64,000 nucleotides of DNA, taken from JALHMI01 sp964598535 (GTDB lineage Bacteria > Planctomycetota > Planctomycetia > Pirellulales > PALSA-1355). A program made the position numbers and the translations under genes. The first letter of the stretch is position 1. Each line of letters starts with the position of its first letter. The stretch lies in NCBI GenBank assembly GCA_964598535.1, contig CAZRCI010000010.1, positions 81,550 to 145,549 of the forward strand. Direction: 5' to 3'. Below are positions 25,854-35,800 of the stretch, in pieces. Below the pieces are notes generated by a model. That model had not been told where the DNA came from and did no database searches. It saw nothing but the letters and a program-made list of their open reading frames with translations.

Positions 25854-28490
25854 CTACGAACGCACAGTTGCGGCGACCGTGGCCGTTTTGGCGGGCGACT
25901 GCCGGGGCAGGGGAGTGCCACTCGCGGTCCGGCCGAACCACAGCGAGAAATCGATCCGGCGTAGCGCCACGTCGGCCAGAAACGCCACGAGCGCGGCCAT
26001 CAGCAGATAGGGCCAGAGCGGCGTGGCTCGTTGGGCCGTGCGGGCGCCAACGTCGAAGATATCGGCCGCTGCCGGCTTGAATTTCCCGCCGCTGGCGCTG
26101 GCGACACGTTGCATCAGCTCCTCGTCGGGCGGGCCAAGTCGTAGCTCATCGGGATAGCCGACCACGACGCCGCGCGTCTGGCGGAAGGTCGTTGAGCCGT
26201 CCTTGGCCTGCGAAAGTTCGAGATGATAGGATCCGCTGCGCGGAGTTTTGAATTTGGCCTCGTAGCGGCCGGGAGCCGTTTGTTGAAGGGTGAGGTTTTG
26301 CCGCCCGAGATCCGGTTCGATCAGCGTCAGGCTCGTTTGTGCTTCGTTGATATAGCGGCCGGCCGCGTCCACCGAGTCGACCACGACGCGAGCGTCTTCG
26401 CCGTGGCGTTCGACTTCGACGAACACGCCTTTCGATTCGCTTTTGCGCATGGCGTGGCGAATGATCTGCGCCCAGAACGGTCCGAAGTTGGGCCAGGTCA
26501 GCCATTCGGCGGCCCATTGGCTTTTGGCGTCGGACGTGAAGGCCACGGTCATGCCGAGCCCGTAGCGCCACCAGACGAGCACCGGATCGCCGGCCTCGCT
26601 GGCGAGGATGAACTCGCTGGTCGGTTTGGGACGCGTCATCACGTAGCCGAGCAGAAACGGGGCCGATTCCAGGCCTAGTCCCGACAACACTTGCGTTGGC
26701 CGGACCGTGAGGGGCACGAACGGCAGCTCGTTGATCGCGGACTTGGAGGCCTCGACCGTTTCCTTGGCAAAAATCTGCGGCACGCTGTTCGGATCGTCGC
26801 ACAAATAGAACCGGCCGCCGCCCGTCTCGGCCAATTGCTCCAGTAACTGTTGATCGGCCTCGGCGCCGACGGCCACGCTGCTGAGCGTGATCCGCGCGGC
26901 CACCATGTCGTTGGCGATGCCTTCGAAATCACCCGGGGTGCTGTGTCCGTCGGTGAGCAGGATCACGTGCTTGAGCTTCGCGGTGGCGCCGACCAGGGCG
27001 TCATAGGCGTCGGAGAGCGCGGGATAAATGTTCGTGCCTCCGCTGGCTTCGATCGTGCTGATACGATCGATGATGTAGCCGCGGTCCGCGGCCGAGTGCA
27101 GTTCGCTGACCCAATAGCTGTCGCCGTCGAAGGCGACGACGCCCAGTTGGTCCTTGGGGCCCAGCAGTTCGGCGGCGCCCTTCGCGGCGTCTTTGGCCAG
27201 CTCCATCTTCTCGCCGCCCATCGAGCCCGACTTGTCGATCACCAGCACCATCGCCAGCGAAGGCTTTTCTTTTTCCTTTTCGAAGTTGCTGCGAACGGGC
27301 AGGATCTCTTCGAGCGTCGTCTTGTAGTAGCCGCCCAGGCCGAACGACTGATCGCCGCCGATCATCACCAATCCACCGCCGAGATCCTCGACATAGGTGC
27401 GAATGATTTCCATCTGGGCGAGCGTCATCGCCGTGGCCGGCACGTTCGAGAGCACCAGGCAATCGAACTTTTGCAATTCGGCGAGCGAGCGCGGAACGCC
27501 TTCGGCCGGCCGAACCTGCACGAGCATGTCCTGCTCTTCGAGCGCCCAGCGAAAGTGGTTGGTCTCGTTCAGGTCGGTGTCGATCACCAGCACGCTGGGC
27601 TTACCGGCGGCGTAAACCACGGCTGAGGCGGCGTTGTTGTCGAGCAGCGTGTCCTGGAAGCTGCGAATCCGCACCGCATAGTCGGTTTGACTCTCATCCT
27701 CGATCGCTTGCCGGAAACGAAAGCGATTTTCGCCCGCGCGGATCGAGATCGGCTCATCTCCCTGGCTGACCAGGATGTCGCCGCGATAGACATCGATAAA
27801 GCCCTGGTCGTCGTGATTCGAGGAGATCACCACGTCGACGTAGAACGGCTCGCCTTGGCGAACTTCGGCCGGCGCCGAAGCCTCGGCCACCTGCACCTCG
27901 GGCTCGTCGCGCACGGGCAACGGCACGACGCTCACCGGCACGCGCCGGCTGGAGACCGCTTGCAACACGTCGCCCGCTGTTTGTCGTCCGTCGGTCAGCA
28001 GCACGATCTGCGGCACATAGCCGGGAGGAATCGCGGCCTGAGCGACTTCTACCGCCGCGGCCAGGTTCGTTCCGCGCCGGACATCGTCCTCGAGCGTGGT
28101 CAATTCGTCGCGCTTCTCGGTTACCTGGGATGGCTCCCCGGCCGCGTGCATGTAGGCGAGCGTATGATCGCCAGCCTGTTGCGCGACCTCGGCTAGAAAC
28201 GTGTCGACTTGCTTCTCGGCGGTCTCGTCGATGCTCAGCGAGCGATCGACGATGAACACGACATATTGCCGCGTGGTCGGATTCAACAGCGCCAGCCCGG
28301 CGAGCGCGAGTACCAGCAGCACGACGACGACCGTCCGGCATGCCAGCGAGGCGAGACGCTGCCACCGCGGAAAGTCGCTCAAGCTGCGCAGGTAGTACCA
28401 GCCCACCGGCAGGAGCAGCACCAGCAGCCACAGCATATGAGGGCGCACGAGTTCGAGCGTCCAGAAGCTTGTCGTAGCGGCGCCGTTCAT
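25854..28490 (-). CDS. membrane protein with two VWA domains and a class I glutamine-amidotransferase-like domain
   Basis: 878 aa from ATG 28490, which overlaps the previous stop (ATGA). Two N-terminal membrane helices (MLWLLVLLLPVGW and TVVVVLLVLALAGLALL) precede a first VWA-like domain (VDRSLS, 81-86; LLTDGRQ, 164-170). Residues about 295-400 hold a GATase1-like fold (LVMIGGDQSFGLGGYY). A second VWA domain has a complete MIDAS start DKSGS (419-423) and ILLTDGHS. A late hydrophobic helix (LWPYLLMAALVAFLADVAL) anchors the C-terminus. The domain plan matches bacterial Bat-like proteins encoded with MoxR and DUF58 proteins. It probably helps build or check an envelope complex with its neighbours. 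Confidence 0.85.
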   Translation of the reverse strand: MNGAATTSFWTLELVRPHMLWLLVLLLPVGWYYLRSLSDFPRWQRLASLACRTVVVVLLVLALAGLALLNPTTRQYVVFIVDRSLSIDETAEKQVDTFLAEVAQQAGDHTLAYMHAAGEPSQVTEKRDELTTLEDDVRRGTNLAAAVEVAQAAIPPGYVPQIVLLTDGRQTAGDVLQAVSSRRVPVSVVPLPVRDEPEVQVAEASAPAEVRQGEPFYVDVVISSNHDDQGFIDVYRGDILVSQGDEPISIRAGENRFRFRQAIEDESQTDYAVRIRSFQDTLLDNNAASAVVYAAGKPSVLVIDTDLNETNHFRWALEEQDMLVQVRPAEGVPRSLAELQKFDCLVLSNVPATAMTLAQMEIIRTYVEDLGGGLVMIGGDQSFGLGGYYKTTLEEILPVRSNFEKEKEKPSLAMVLVIDKSGSMGGEKMELAKDAAKGAAELLGPKDQLGVVAFDGDSYWVSELHSAADRGYIIDRISTIEASGGTNIYPALSDAYDALVGATAKLKHVILLTDGHSTPGDFEGIANDMVAARITLSSVAVGAEADQQLLEQLAETGGGRFYLCDDPNSVPQIFAKETVEASKSAINELPFVPLTVRPTQVLSGLGLESAPFLLGYVMTRPKPTSEFILASEAGDPVLVWWRYGLGMTVAFTSDAKSQWAAEWLTWPNFGPFWAQIIRHAMRKSESKGVFVEVERHGEDARVVVDSVDAAGRYINEAQTSLTLIEPDLGRQNLTLQQTAPGRYEAKFKTPRSGSYHLELSQAKDGSTTFRQTRGVVVGYPDELRLGPPDEELMQRVASASGGKFKPAAADIFDVGARTAQRATPLWPYLLMAALVAFLADVALRRIDFSLWFGRTASGTPLPRQSPAKTATVAATVRS

Positions 28491-30496
28491 CCCACGATCC
28501 TCCGCTGGTAGAGCCACCACTCGGCGGCAATCAACAGCGCCGCCGCCAGCGCGAGATAGAACCACAGCGACTGGCCGCCGAGCATCGCCAGGCTGCGGCC
28601 GCGGAACGTGTCGAGTTCTCCCTTGGGGCGCAAGTCGCTCTCGGCCGGATCGACCAGATTGCACGCCACGAGAAACTCCGCTTCGTGACTTGCCGTGCCG
28701 CCCCGTGAGGCTTCGCTTGCCGAAGCGGGGGGCAGGGGCGGATTCCAGCCCCCGTGTATCGGCCCCGTGCGAACCTTCCAGAGCCCCGTTTCTAGCAAGG
28801 GGCCAATCGTGATCTGATCGTTCCTACGCGAAAGCGGCGTCGCCTGCCCGGACGGACTCACAAGCTGCAAGGGCTGCGCAATCGCCGGACCGATGGCCTT
28901 TTCGATCACCGCTCGTAGAACCGCCTCGTTCGAGCCGGGCTCAAGGTTCTTGGCCGTCGGAGGCCGAGGCGTCCGCGCGACATTCGCAACGTCGAGCGTC
29001 AGCATTTCGCCGGTGGCCAGCGCCGGCCGCAGCTCGCCGGTGTTGCCCTGGAACCATTCGATCGTGTTCTTCATCAACACCGGAAACGCGATCCGCAACG
29101 GCAAGTCGCCTTTGTCCAGGTTGCAGGCCAGGATCACCGCATCACCGTCGGCTCGTTTGAGCCGCGCGAACAGGGCGTTTTCGAGCGGGTCTTGGATTAG
29201 CGGCTCGGCGTCGCCGTTGAACGTCATCTGACGAGCGCCGGGAAACAGCACATTGTCCAGCCGTACGTGCTGCACGAGCGGCGATTCCTTGTCCACCTTG
29301 GCGACGATCGGCTGCTCGAGCGGTTCGCCCAGCGTGATGGCATCGGTCGTCGATTGCGGATCCACGACAATCACCCGCCCCGACGGCAGTTGGTCGGGCA
29401 TCGTTCGATCGAGCACCAGAATGCCGTCCGGCGGCGCGGCCGTGGGCGCCTCGGCCGTAATTTGCAGATCCACCAGCGGAATCGATTCGAGCACGCCTTT
29501 GAGAAACAGATTTCCCCGGGTCACGAGCTGGACCCGGATCGGCTTTCGCAACGGCAGCACGGCCAGGGCCTGGTTGTCGGTGCCGAGGGCGTCCGTCAGG
29601 TTCAGCCTGGCCGACAGCTCGCCGCCGGACGCTGAGGTGTGGTCGACGATTCGCGTGACGGTTTCGTTGGGCTCAAGCTCCAGCGGCAGCACGTCGACAA
29701 GTTCCTCGCCGAGCGTCAGCTCGACGCGGCAGGACATGGCTTCATCCGAGAAGTTGGTTACGTCCAGCAGCACCTGGTAGCCGATTGCATCGATCAGACT
29801 GCGGCGCACCTGGTAGCGTGTGATGGCGAGGTTGTCCTGCCGAGTTCCCACGCCATAGAGCGTGACCCGCGGATTTGCCTTCAGCGCGTCGAGGCCCTCG
29901 AAGCAGCCGTCGGTGAGAACCAAGATCTCGCCGTGCGCGTGATCGGCCAGCAATCGCTCGGCCGCGGCAACGGCCGCGGCGATGTCGGTCGGCCCGTCGG
30001 TCGCCGGAAGATTCGCCACGGCCTCGGCCAGGGAACGCTGGTGATCGGTCATGCCCAGGACGACTTCCGGTCGGCTGGCGACCGACAGCACGGCCATGCG
30101 ATCTTCGCTGCGGAGCGATTGAATGAAGGTTTGAGCCGCTTGTTTGGCTTCGTCGAGCCGTGTCGCTCCGGAGTCGTCCGCGGCGCGCATGCTGGCCGAG
30201 TTGTCAACGACCAGCACGATGCGCCGGGCCTGTTCCCGTTGCCAACTCCACAGCGGGTCGACCAACGCCGCGACGACTAGCGCCAGAAACGCGAACTGAA
30301 GCAACAGCGAGAGCAGATGCCGCAGCCGTTGCCACCAGGCCCGGGGTTTCTTTTCGTCGAACAGGCGGTCCCAAAACAGCAACGTGGGAACTTGTTGCCG
30401 GCGGAGGCGAATCTTCAGGATGTACAGCAGCAGGATTGGAATTGCCAGGGCGAGCCACCACCAGCCGCTCGGATTGGCAAATTCCAGAAAGGTCAT
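28487..30496 (-). CDS. BatA-like membrane VWA protein
   Basis: 669 aa from ATG 30496. Starts MTFLEFANPSGWWWLALAIP, the typical BatA N-terminus: a first membrane helix (13-27), a short loop with RRQQVPTLLFWDR, a second helix (60-80), then a VWA domain with MIDAS residues D98-x-S100-x-S102 (VVDNSAS) and ILVLTDG. The rest is a large extracytoplasmic region with beta-sandwich-like segments, ending in a final membrane helix (LWFYLALAAALLIAAEWWLYQRR). The stop overlaps the next start by 4 bp and the gene lies 44 bp after the DUF58 gene. Part of the MoxR-linked envelope operon. Confidence 0.87.
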   Translation of the reverse strand: MTFLEFANPSGWWWLALAIPILLLYILKIRLRRQQVPTLLFWDRLFDEKKPRAWWQRLRHLLSLLLQFAFLALVVAALVDPLWSWQREQARRIVLVVDNSASMRAADDSGATRLDEAKQAAQTFIQSLRSEDRMAVLSVASRPEVVLGMTDHQRSLAEAVANLPATDGPTDIAAAVAAAERLLADHAHGEILVLTDGCFEGLDALKANPRVTLYGVGTRQDNLAITRYQVRRSLIDAIGYQVLLDVTNFSDEAMSCRVELTLGEELVDVLPLELEPNETVTRIVDHTSASGGELSARLNLTDALGTDNQALAVLPLRKPIRVQLVTRGNLFLKGVLESIPLVDLQITAEAPTAAPPDGILVLDRTMPDQLPSGRVIVVDPQSTTDAITLGEPLEQPIVAKVDKESPLVQHVRLDNVLFPGARQMTFNGDAEPLIQDPLENALFARLKRADGDAVILACNLDKGDLPLRIAFPVLMKNTIEWFQGNTGELRPALATGEMLTLDVANVARTPRPPTAKNLEPGSNEAVLRAVIEKAIGPAIAQPLQLVSPSGQATPLSRRNDQITIGPLLETGLWKVRTGPIHGGWNPPLPPASASEASRGGTASHEAEFLVACNLVDPAESDLRPKGELDTFRGRSLAMLGGQSLWFYLALAAALLIAAEWWLYQRRIVG

Positions 30497-30540
30497 CGGG
30501 GTCGTCCTGTCGCGAGCACTCTGGGGGGGCGCCGAAAGAT

Positions 30541-31419
30541 CTAGGTGGTTACTCCGGCCGCGCGCATCATCCGCAGGATCAATTCGTCGAACGGCACGTC
30601 GGTCGTCGTGCGCGTGCAACTGAGCGAGTACATGCGGCAGTAGCTGTCGATCGATTCGAGAAACTCTTGGAACAGCGCGCGATATTGCCGCAACTTGCGT
30701 TCGGTGATCGTGAGCTTGCGGCGGTCGCCCGACTCGGCGTCCTCGAGCTCGATATCCCCGAGCCACGTGGGATTGGCCTCGGCCGCGGTGTGCAGTTGGA
30801 CGACATGCGGCTCGAACCGCCGATAGCGCAGCAGATCCAGCCCCGAGCGAAATCCTTGCTGGTCGTAGAGATCGCTGAGCACGATGACCAATCCCGACCG
30901 CTGGGCTCGATGCACCAGGCTCGTGGCCGCGGCCTGTAGCCGGGTCGTCGTGCCCGAGGGTTGCAAGTTTTCCAGAAACCGGAGCACGCTCAGGATGCGG
31001 TCCTTGCCGCGCGTCAGCGGCAGCACGTCGGTCACGGTCTCGCCATAGGCGAACATGCTCACGCGGTCCATGTCCGCCAGGGCAATGTACGCCAGCGCCG
31101 CGGCAACGCGCCGCGCATAGTCGAACTTCTCGCCGCCCGCGTGGCTCATGCTCCGCGAAACATCGATCAAGAAGTAAACGTGGAGGTCTTCTTCTTCCTG
31201 GAACCGTTTGAGCAACACGTCGCCATACCGGGCATAGATATTCCAATCCAGATAGCGTAGGTCGTCGCCCGGCGAATACTCGCGATGGTCGGCGAACTCG
31301 ATGCCGCCGCCAAGCTGCTTGGTCCGCCGCTGGGCGAGCAGCCGTCCGCGAAATACTCGCCGCGAGACCAGCGACAGGTATTCCAGCCGTTTCAGAAACT
31401 CGGAGTCGAACAGGGCCAT
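30541..31419 (-). CDS. DUF58 domain protein (MoxR-associated VWA-like)
   Basis: 292 aa from ATG 31419 (MALFDSEFLKRLEYLSLVSR), which is the usual start of the family; an upstream ATG at 31485 would overlap the MoxR gene. The diagnostic motif EFADHREYSPGDDLRYLDWN (41-60) is complete, followed by a VWA-like fold with DVSRSM (86-91) and VIVLSDLYD. DUF58 proteins are always found with MoxR AAA ATPases and are thought to recruit substrates to them. Soluble, no membrane segment. Confidence 0.92.
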   Translation of the reverse strand: MALFDSEFLKRLEYLSLVSRRVFRGRLLAQRRTKQLGGGIEFADHREYSPGDDLRYLDWNIYARYGDVLLKRFQEEEDLHVYFLIDVSRSMSHAGGEKFDYARRVAAALAYIALADMDRVSMFAYGETVTDVLPLTRGKDRILSVLRFLENLQPSGTTTRLQAAATSLVHRAQRSGLVIVLSDLYDQQGFRSGLDLLRYRRFEPHVVQLHTAAEANPTWLGDIELEDAESGDRRKLTITERKLRQYRALFQEFLESIDSYCRMYSLSCTRTTTDVPFDELILRMMRAAGVTT

Positions 31420-31477
31420 GCCGCGCTTCTTCGCCTGGTTTAGAGATGGGACCGTGCGGTTCCGGCTTTGCAACGAA

Positions 31478-32491
31478 TTAGGCAACCGCCTTGAGCTCGC
31501 CCGCGTGTTCGAGCACGTTGGCCACCACGGCGTCGGGTTTGACGTCCTCGGCCTGGCCTTCGAAATTCAGCAGAATGCGGTGCCGCAGACAGGCCGGCGC
31601 CACGGCGCGAATATCTTCTCGGGAAACATGATAACGTCCATCCAGGAGAGCCGTGATCTTGGCGGTCAGGATCACGGCTTGCGCGCCGCGAGGGCTGCTG
31701 CCAAAACGCACGAATTGGCGGGCCATGGGGCTGGCCGCCTCGTGCTCCGGATGCGTCGCCATCACGACGTTGATCGCAAAGCGGCGCACTTCGTCGCTGA
31801 TCGGAATCCGCCGCGCCAATTGCCCCATCTCCAGCACCCGCTCGGGGGTGAATAGCCGGGTCGTCTCGGGCGAACTCGATTCGGTCGTGCGGTCGAGGAT
31901 CGTTTCGATCTCGCGCGACGTGGGGAAGGGCACCAGCAACTTGAAGAGGAAGCGATCGAGCTGCGCCTCGGGCAGCGGGTAGGTGCCTTCCATCTCCAGC
32001 GGGTTTTGCGTGGCCAGCACGAAGAACAAGTCGTTCAGCCGATGGCTCACTCCGGCCACCGTGACGCTCCGTTCTTGCATCGCTTCCAAGAGCGCCGATT
32101 GCGTCTTGGGCGTGGCCCGATTGATTTCATCCGCCAGCACGACGCTCGCGAACACCGGCCCGCGCTCAAAGCGAAAGCTGCGCGCGCCGCCGCCGTCGCT
32201 TTCGACAAGCACATTGGTGCCGATCAAGTCCGCCGGCATCAGGTCGGGCGTGAACTGGATGCGCGAGAACGGCGCGTCGAGGACGCTAGCTAGCGTTCGC
32301 ACGAGCAACGTCTTGCCCAATCCCGGCACGCCTTCCAGCAGCACGTGCCCTCCGGCGACGAGTCCCACGAGCACGCCGTCGACGATCTCTTGCTGCCCGA
32401 CGATGACCTTGCCGATCTCCGTCCGCAGCCGCTGGAAGTCGGCGCGAAACTGGTCCAGGTCGGCACGCAACTGGCTATCAACTTCGGTCAT
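31478..32491 (-). CDS. moxR: MoxR-family AAA+ ATPase
   Basis: 337 aa. Walker A GVPGLGKT (54-61), Walker B VVLADEINRA (117-126), sensor 1 in LATQNPLEMEGTYPLPEAQLDRF-type sequence (about 155-180) and a C-terminal lid ending in RHRILLNFEGQAEDV. The MoxR signature NRATPKTQSALLEAMQE is present. MoxR proteins are chaperone-like ATPases that work with VWA proteins to mature protein complexes. First gene of the leftward operon moxR - DUF58 - batA-like - VWA; the upstream 360 bp separates it from a divergent TPR operon. Confidence 0.95.
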   Translation of the reverse strand: MTEVDSQLRADLDQFRADFQRLRTEIGKVIVGQQEIVDGVLVGLVAGGHVLLEGVPGLGKTLLVRTLASVLDAPFSRIQFTPDLMPADLIGTNVLVESDGGGARSFRFERGPVFASVVLADEINRATPKTQSALLEAMQERSVTVAGVSHRLNDLFFVLATQNPLEMEGTYPLPEAQLDRFLFKLLVPFPTSREIETILDRTTESSSPETTRLFTPERVLEMGQLARRIPISDEVRRFAINVVMATHPEHEAASPMARQFVRFGSSPRGAQAVILTAKITALLDGRYHVSREDIRAVAPACLRHRILLNFEGQAEDVKPDAVVANVLEHAGELKAVA

Positions 32492-32851
32492 TCGATCTAC
32501 CTCGGCTTGAGGGACGGCGAAACCGCCACGGCGCGGCGATCTCCATGTTATCCAAGAGAACCGTTATTCAGGGGAACCAAACGGACGTGGTGGTTTTTGT
32601 CTCGCACGCAAAGCTTGTGCTGACGACCTTCTCGGCTTGCTGGTGATAGCTTGCGGGAGAGTGGTTTTCGACGTGACCGTGGAATTCGAAGGGAGAAAAT
32701 AGCCACCTTGGCGGTGCGGATGAGATGCCTCGCCCCCGATCGCCATCCACGGTTCTAAGGTCCGCTCCGGCGAAAGTCAATTTTCGTTGCGAGCCGGTAT
32801 TCGGATACCTATGCTTAAGAGTCCCATCTTCCTGCTCAGAGGGTTCAGGTC
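32492..32851. promoter_or_regulatory. divergent intergenic region, MoxR operon / TPR operon
   Basis: 360 bases containing the 5' ends of two large divergent operons. The sequence is less GC-rich around 32560-32700, and no clear operator or RNA element was recognised. The arrangement suggests shared regulation of the two operons. Confidence 0.4.
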
Positions 32852-35800
32852 ATGAGCCGCATGGAACTTGTCCGCAGCGCTTGGGCTATGCGCGGAGGCC
32901 TCTTGGCCGTGGCGGTGGCGTGTAGCGTGGCCAGCGCCGGGAGGCATGGCCGGGCCGGCGAAACGGAGCCCACGGCAACCCCCGCGGCCGCGGTCGCCTC
33001 ACAAGTGGCCGAACAGGAAAACCCCGAGGCGGCCAAGGAACGGGTCGCGGCCGAACGGTTTCTGGAATTGCTCAAAAAGCGCCCCCGGCTGGGCACGGCG
33101 CTCGACAAAGTCTATGGCTATCACGTGAGCCGCGGCTCGCTCGACGAATTCACGGCCTCGCTCCAACAACAAGCCGAATCCGGGGGCGACGGTAACCTCT
33201 GGCTCGTATTGGGCATGGTTCAAATGCAGCGTGGCCACGACGCGCTGGCCGCCGCATCGCTCGAAAAGGCCGAAGCCTCGCTGCCCAAGGAACCGCTTGC
33301 CAGCTACTACCTCGGCAAGACGCTGCTGCTGGTGGGCGAAGTCGATCTCGCGGCCGAAGCGTTGCGCCGGGCCATCGACCGGCAGCCGGCCAGGGCCGAC
33401 ATGCTTGCGATCTTTCAGGATCTGGGGCGGATCTACCAGCGCACCGGCCGCACCCAAGAAGCCCTGGAGGTCTGGCGGCAGCTCGAAAAACAGTTTCCTG
33501 GCGACTTGCAGGTGCGCGAGCAGATCGCCACGATTCTGGCCGATGAAGGCGCGACGGCCGCCGCGCTCGAACGTTACACGGCGCTGGCCGGCAGCGTGAA
33601 AGACCGCTTCCGCAAAGTGGAGCTGGCGATCCGTGCCGCGCAGCTCAAAGCACAGCTTGGGCAGGTAACCGAGGCGCTCGCTGACTTCGAGCGGCAACTC
33701 GCGCAGGTGAATCCCGAGAGTTGGCTGCATCGCGACATTCGCCGCCGCATCGAGGAGGTGTTCTGGTCGAGTGGCGACATCGATGGCCTCGTGGCGTACT
33801 ACGCCGATTGGGTTAAACGCCATCCGGACGACGTCGACGCGATGCTGCGCACGGCGCGGATGCTGGCCGCGCAACGCCGCGTTGCGGAGGCGGAAAAGTG
33901 GTTCCGCGATGCCATCCAGAAGTCGCCCTCGACGCCCGAGCCGCGGCTGGCCTTGGCCGAGTCCTTGGCGGGCGACAGTCGCTACGAAGAGGCCGCCCAG
34001 GAAATGGCCGCGCTCGTGGAAATTCAACCCGATAATCCCGACTATATCGTCCGCTGGGGCGAACTCATCTTTGCGGACGACAAACAGCCCGAGGAAGCCC
34101 GCCGCGCCGCTGCGGGCGAAGTCTGGCGCCGGATGCTCGTGAAACGCGGCAACGACCCGGTTACGGTGTCTCGCGTGGCCGACCTGTTGCGCGGCAGCGG
34201 CGCCACGGAGGCCGCCCTCGAACAGTATCGCGCCGCGATCGAGCTCGCGCCGGGCGAACCGCAGTATCGCGAGTATCTGGGCGAGTTCTTCCATCAGCTT
34301 GACCGCAAGGACGAAGCCCTGGCCACGTGGCGCGAGCTGGCCTCTGGCGAGCGAGAAACGCGCGATAACCTGGTTCGCCTGAGCGAAGTGCTCGGCACGT
34401 TCCATTTCGGCGAAGAGGCGCTGGCCGCAATCGCCAAGGCTTGTGAAATGAAGCCAACCTTCGGCCACCGGGCGCGATATGCCGAGCTGTTGCGCGAGGC
34501 CAAACGTTATGACGACGCTCAGCGGCAGCTTGATCTGGCCGAACCCTTGGCCGAAGATCCCGAGCTGCGCGAGTTGGTGCTCGTCGAACGGATCAAGAAT
34601 TACCAGGCGGCCGGGGAACTCGACAAACGCATCGACGAAGCGCAAGCCGCGGTTGAAGGCGAAAAGGCCGACGACGCGGCGGCCTGGCGCATGCTCGCGC
34701 TGTTGCACGACGCAGATCGCAAGTTCGAACTCGCTTGCAATGCGATCGCCAAGGCCACCGAGCTGGCGCCGGGCGACGTCGCCGTTTGGGAGGCGGCCGC
34801 TGCGCTCCAGGAACGCGCCGGCCGCTTCGGAGACGCGGTCGCCGCTTACCGCAAGTTGGCCACGCTCGATCGCCGCTATCTCAGCAACTACCTGACGCAA
34901 ATCGCCTCGCTCGAAATGCGTCTGGGCAACGTCGACGCGGCGCTCGAAACCGGCGAGCAACTCATCGCCTCGGCGCCGGGAAATTCAGACCACTATCGCT
35001 TCTTCGCCGACCTGTGCTTCCGCACGGGCAATGGCGCTCGGGGGCTGGACGTGCTGCGTCGCAATGTGCGCGGAAATCCGAACGACGCCGAGGCGCTCAC
35101 CTACCTGGCCCGGATGCTCTCCGAGGAATTTGCCACGGACGAAGCGGTCGAGCTCTATTGGCGCGCGTTCGATTTGGGTAAGGATATCGACGCCAAGAAC
35201 GCGGTCATCGCTCCGCTTACGGAATTGTATCTTCGCACCAATCGATTCGACGTGCTGGTCGAACGCTTGCAGACGGTCGGCCGCGAGCAGAACAAACCGC
35301 GCGACGCCGCGCTGTGGGCCGCCGCCGCGCACCAGGCCGCCGGCGACTTGGGAATGGCCAAGCAATTGCTCGAAGGCCTCGCGCGCGAAGACAGCCGCGA
35401 CACGAAGCTCTTCGAGCAGCTCGTGGCACTGGCCCGCGCGGAGTTCGATTTCGAAGCGGCCGTCGAGTTCCAGCGCCGCCTGGTCGCCGCGGCCCCGACG
35501 CCCGAGGCCGAGTATCTGCTCGGCAACTTGCTGCTCGAATTGGGGGAGATCGACGAAGCCGAGGCGATGTGGCTCAAGCTGTCGCAGCGCGCCGGCGATC
35601 GCCGAGCGCTCGATGCTTCGATCGCCACGCTGATCAACAAGGAACAATACGACACCGCGGCCAAGGTGATCGAGCGGGCGATGGCCAAGGATCCCGCGAA
35701 CTGGGAGCTGCTCGGTCCGGCGATGATCGCTTACATCAAGCTCGACCGTAAAGAAGACGCGCGCCGCTTGGCCGAACGCGTGCTGGCAATGAACGTCGAT

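Noticed and set aside
32999..34960. 653-codon minus-strand frame opposite the TPR gene
   Set aside because: Antisense shadow of a high-GC gene; the plus frame has clear TPR periodicity and a signal peptide.
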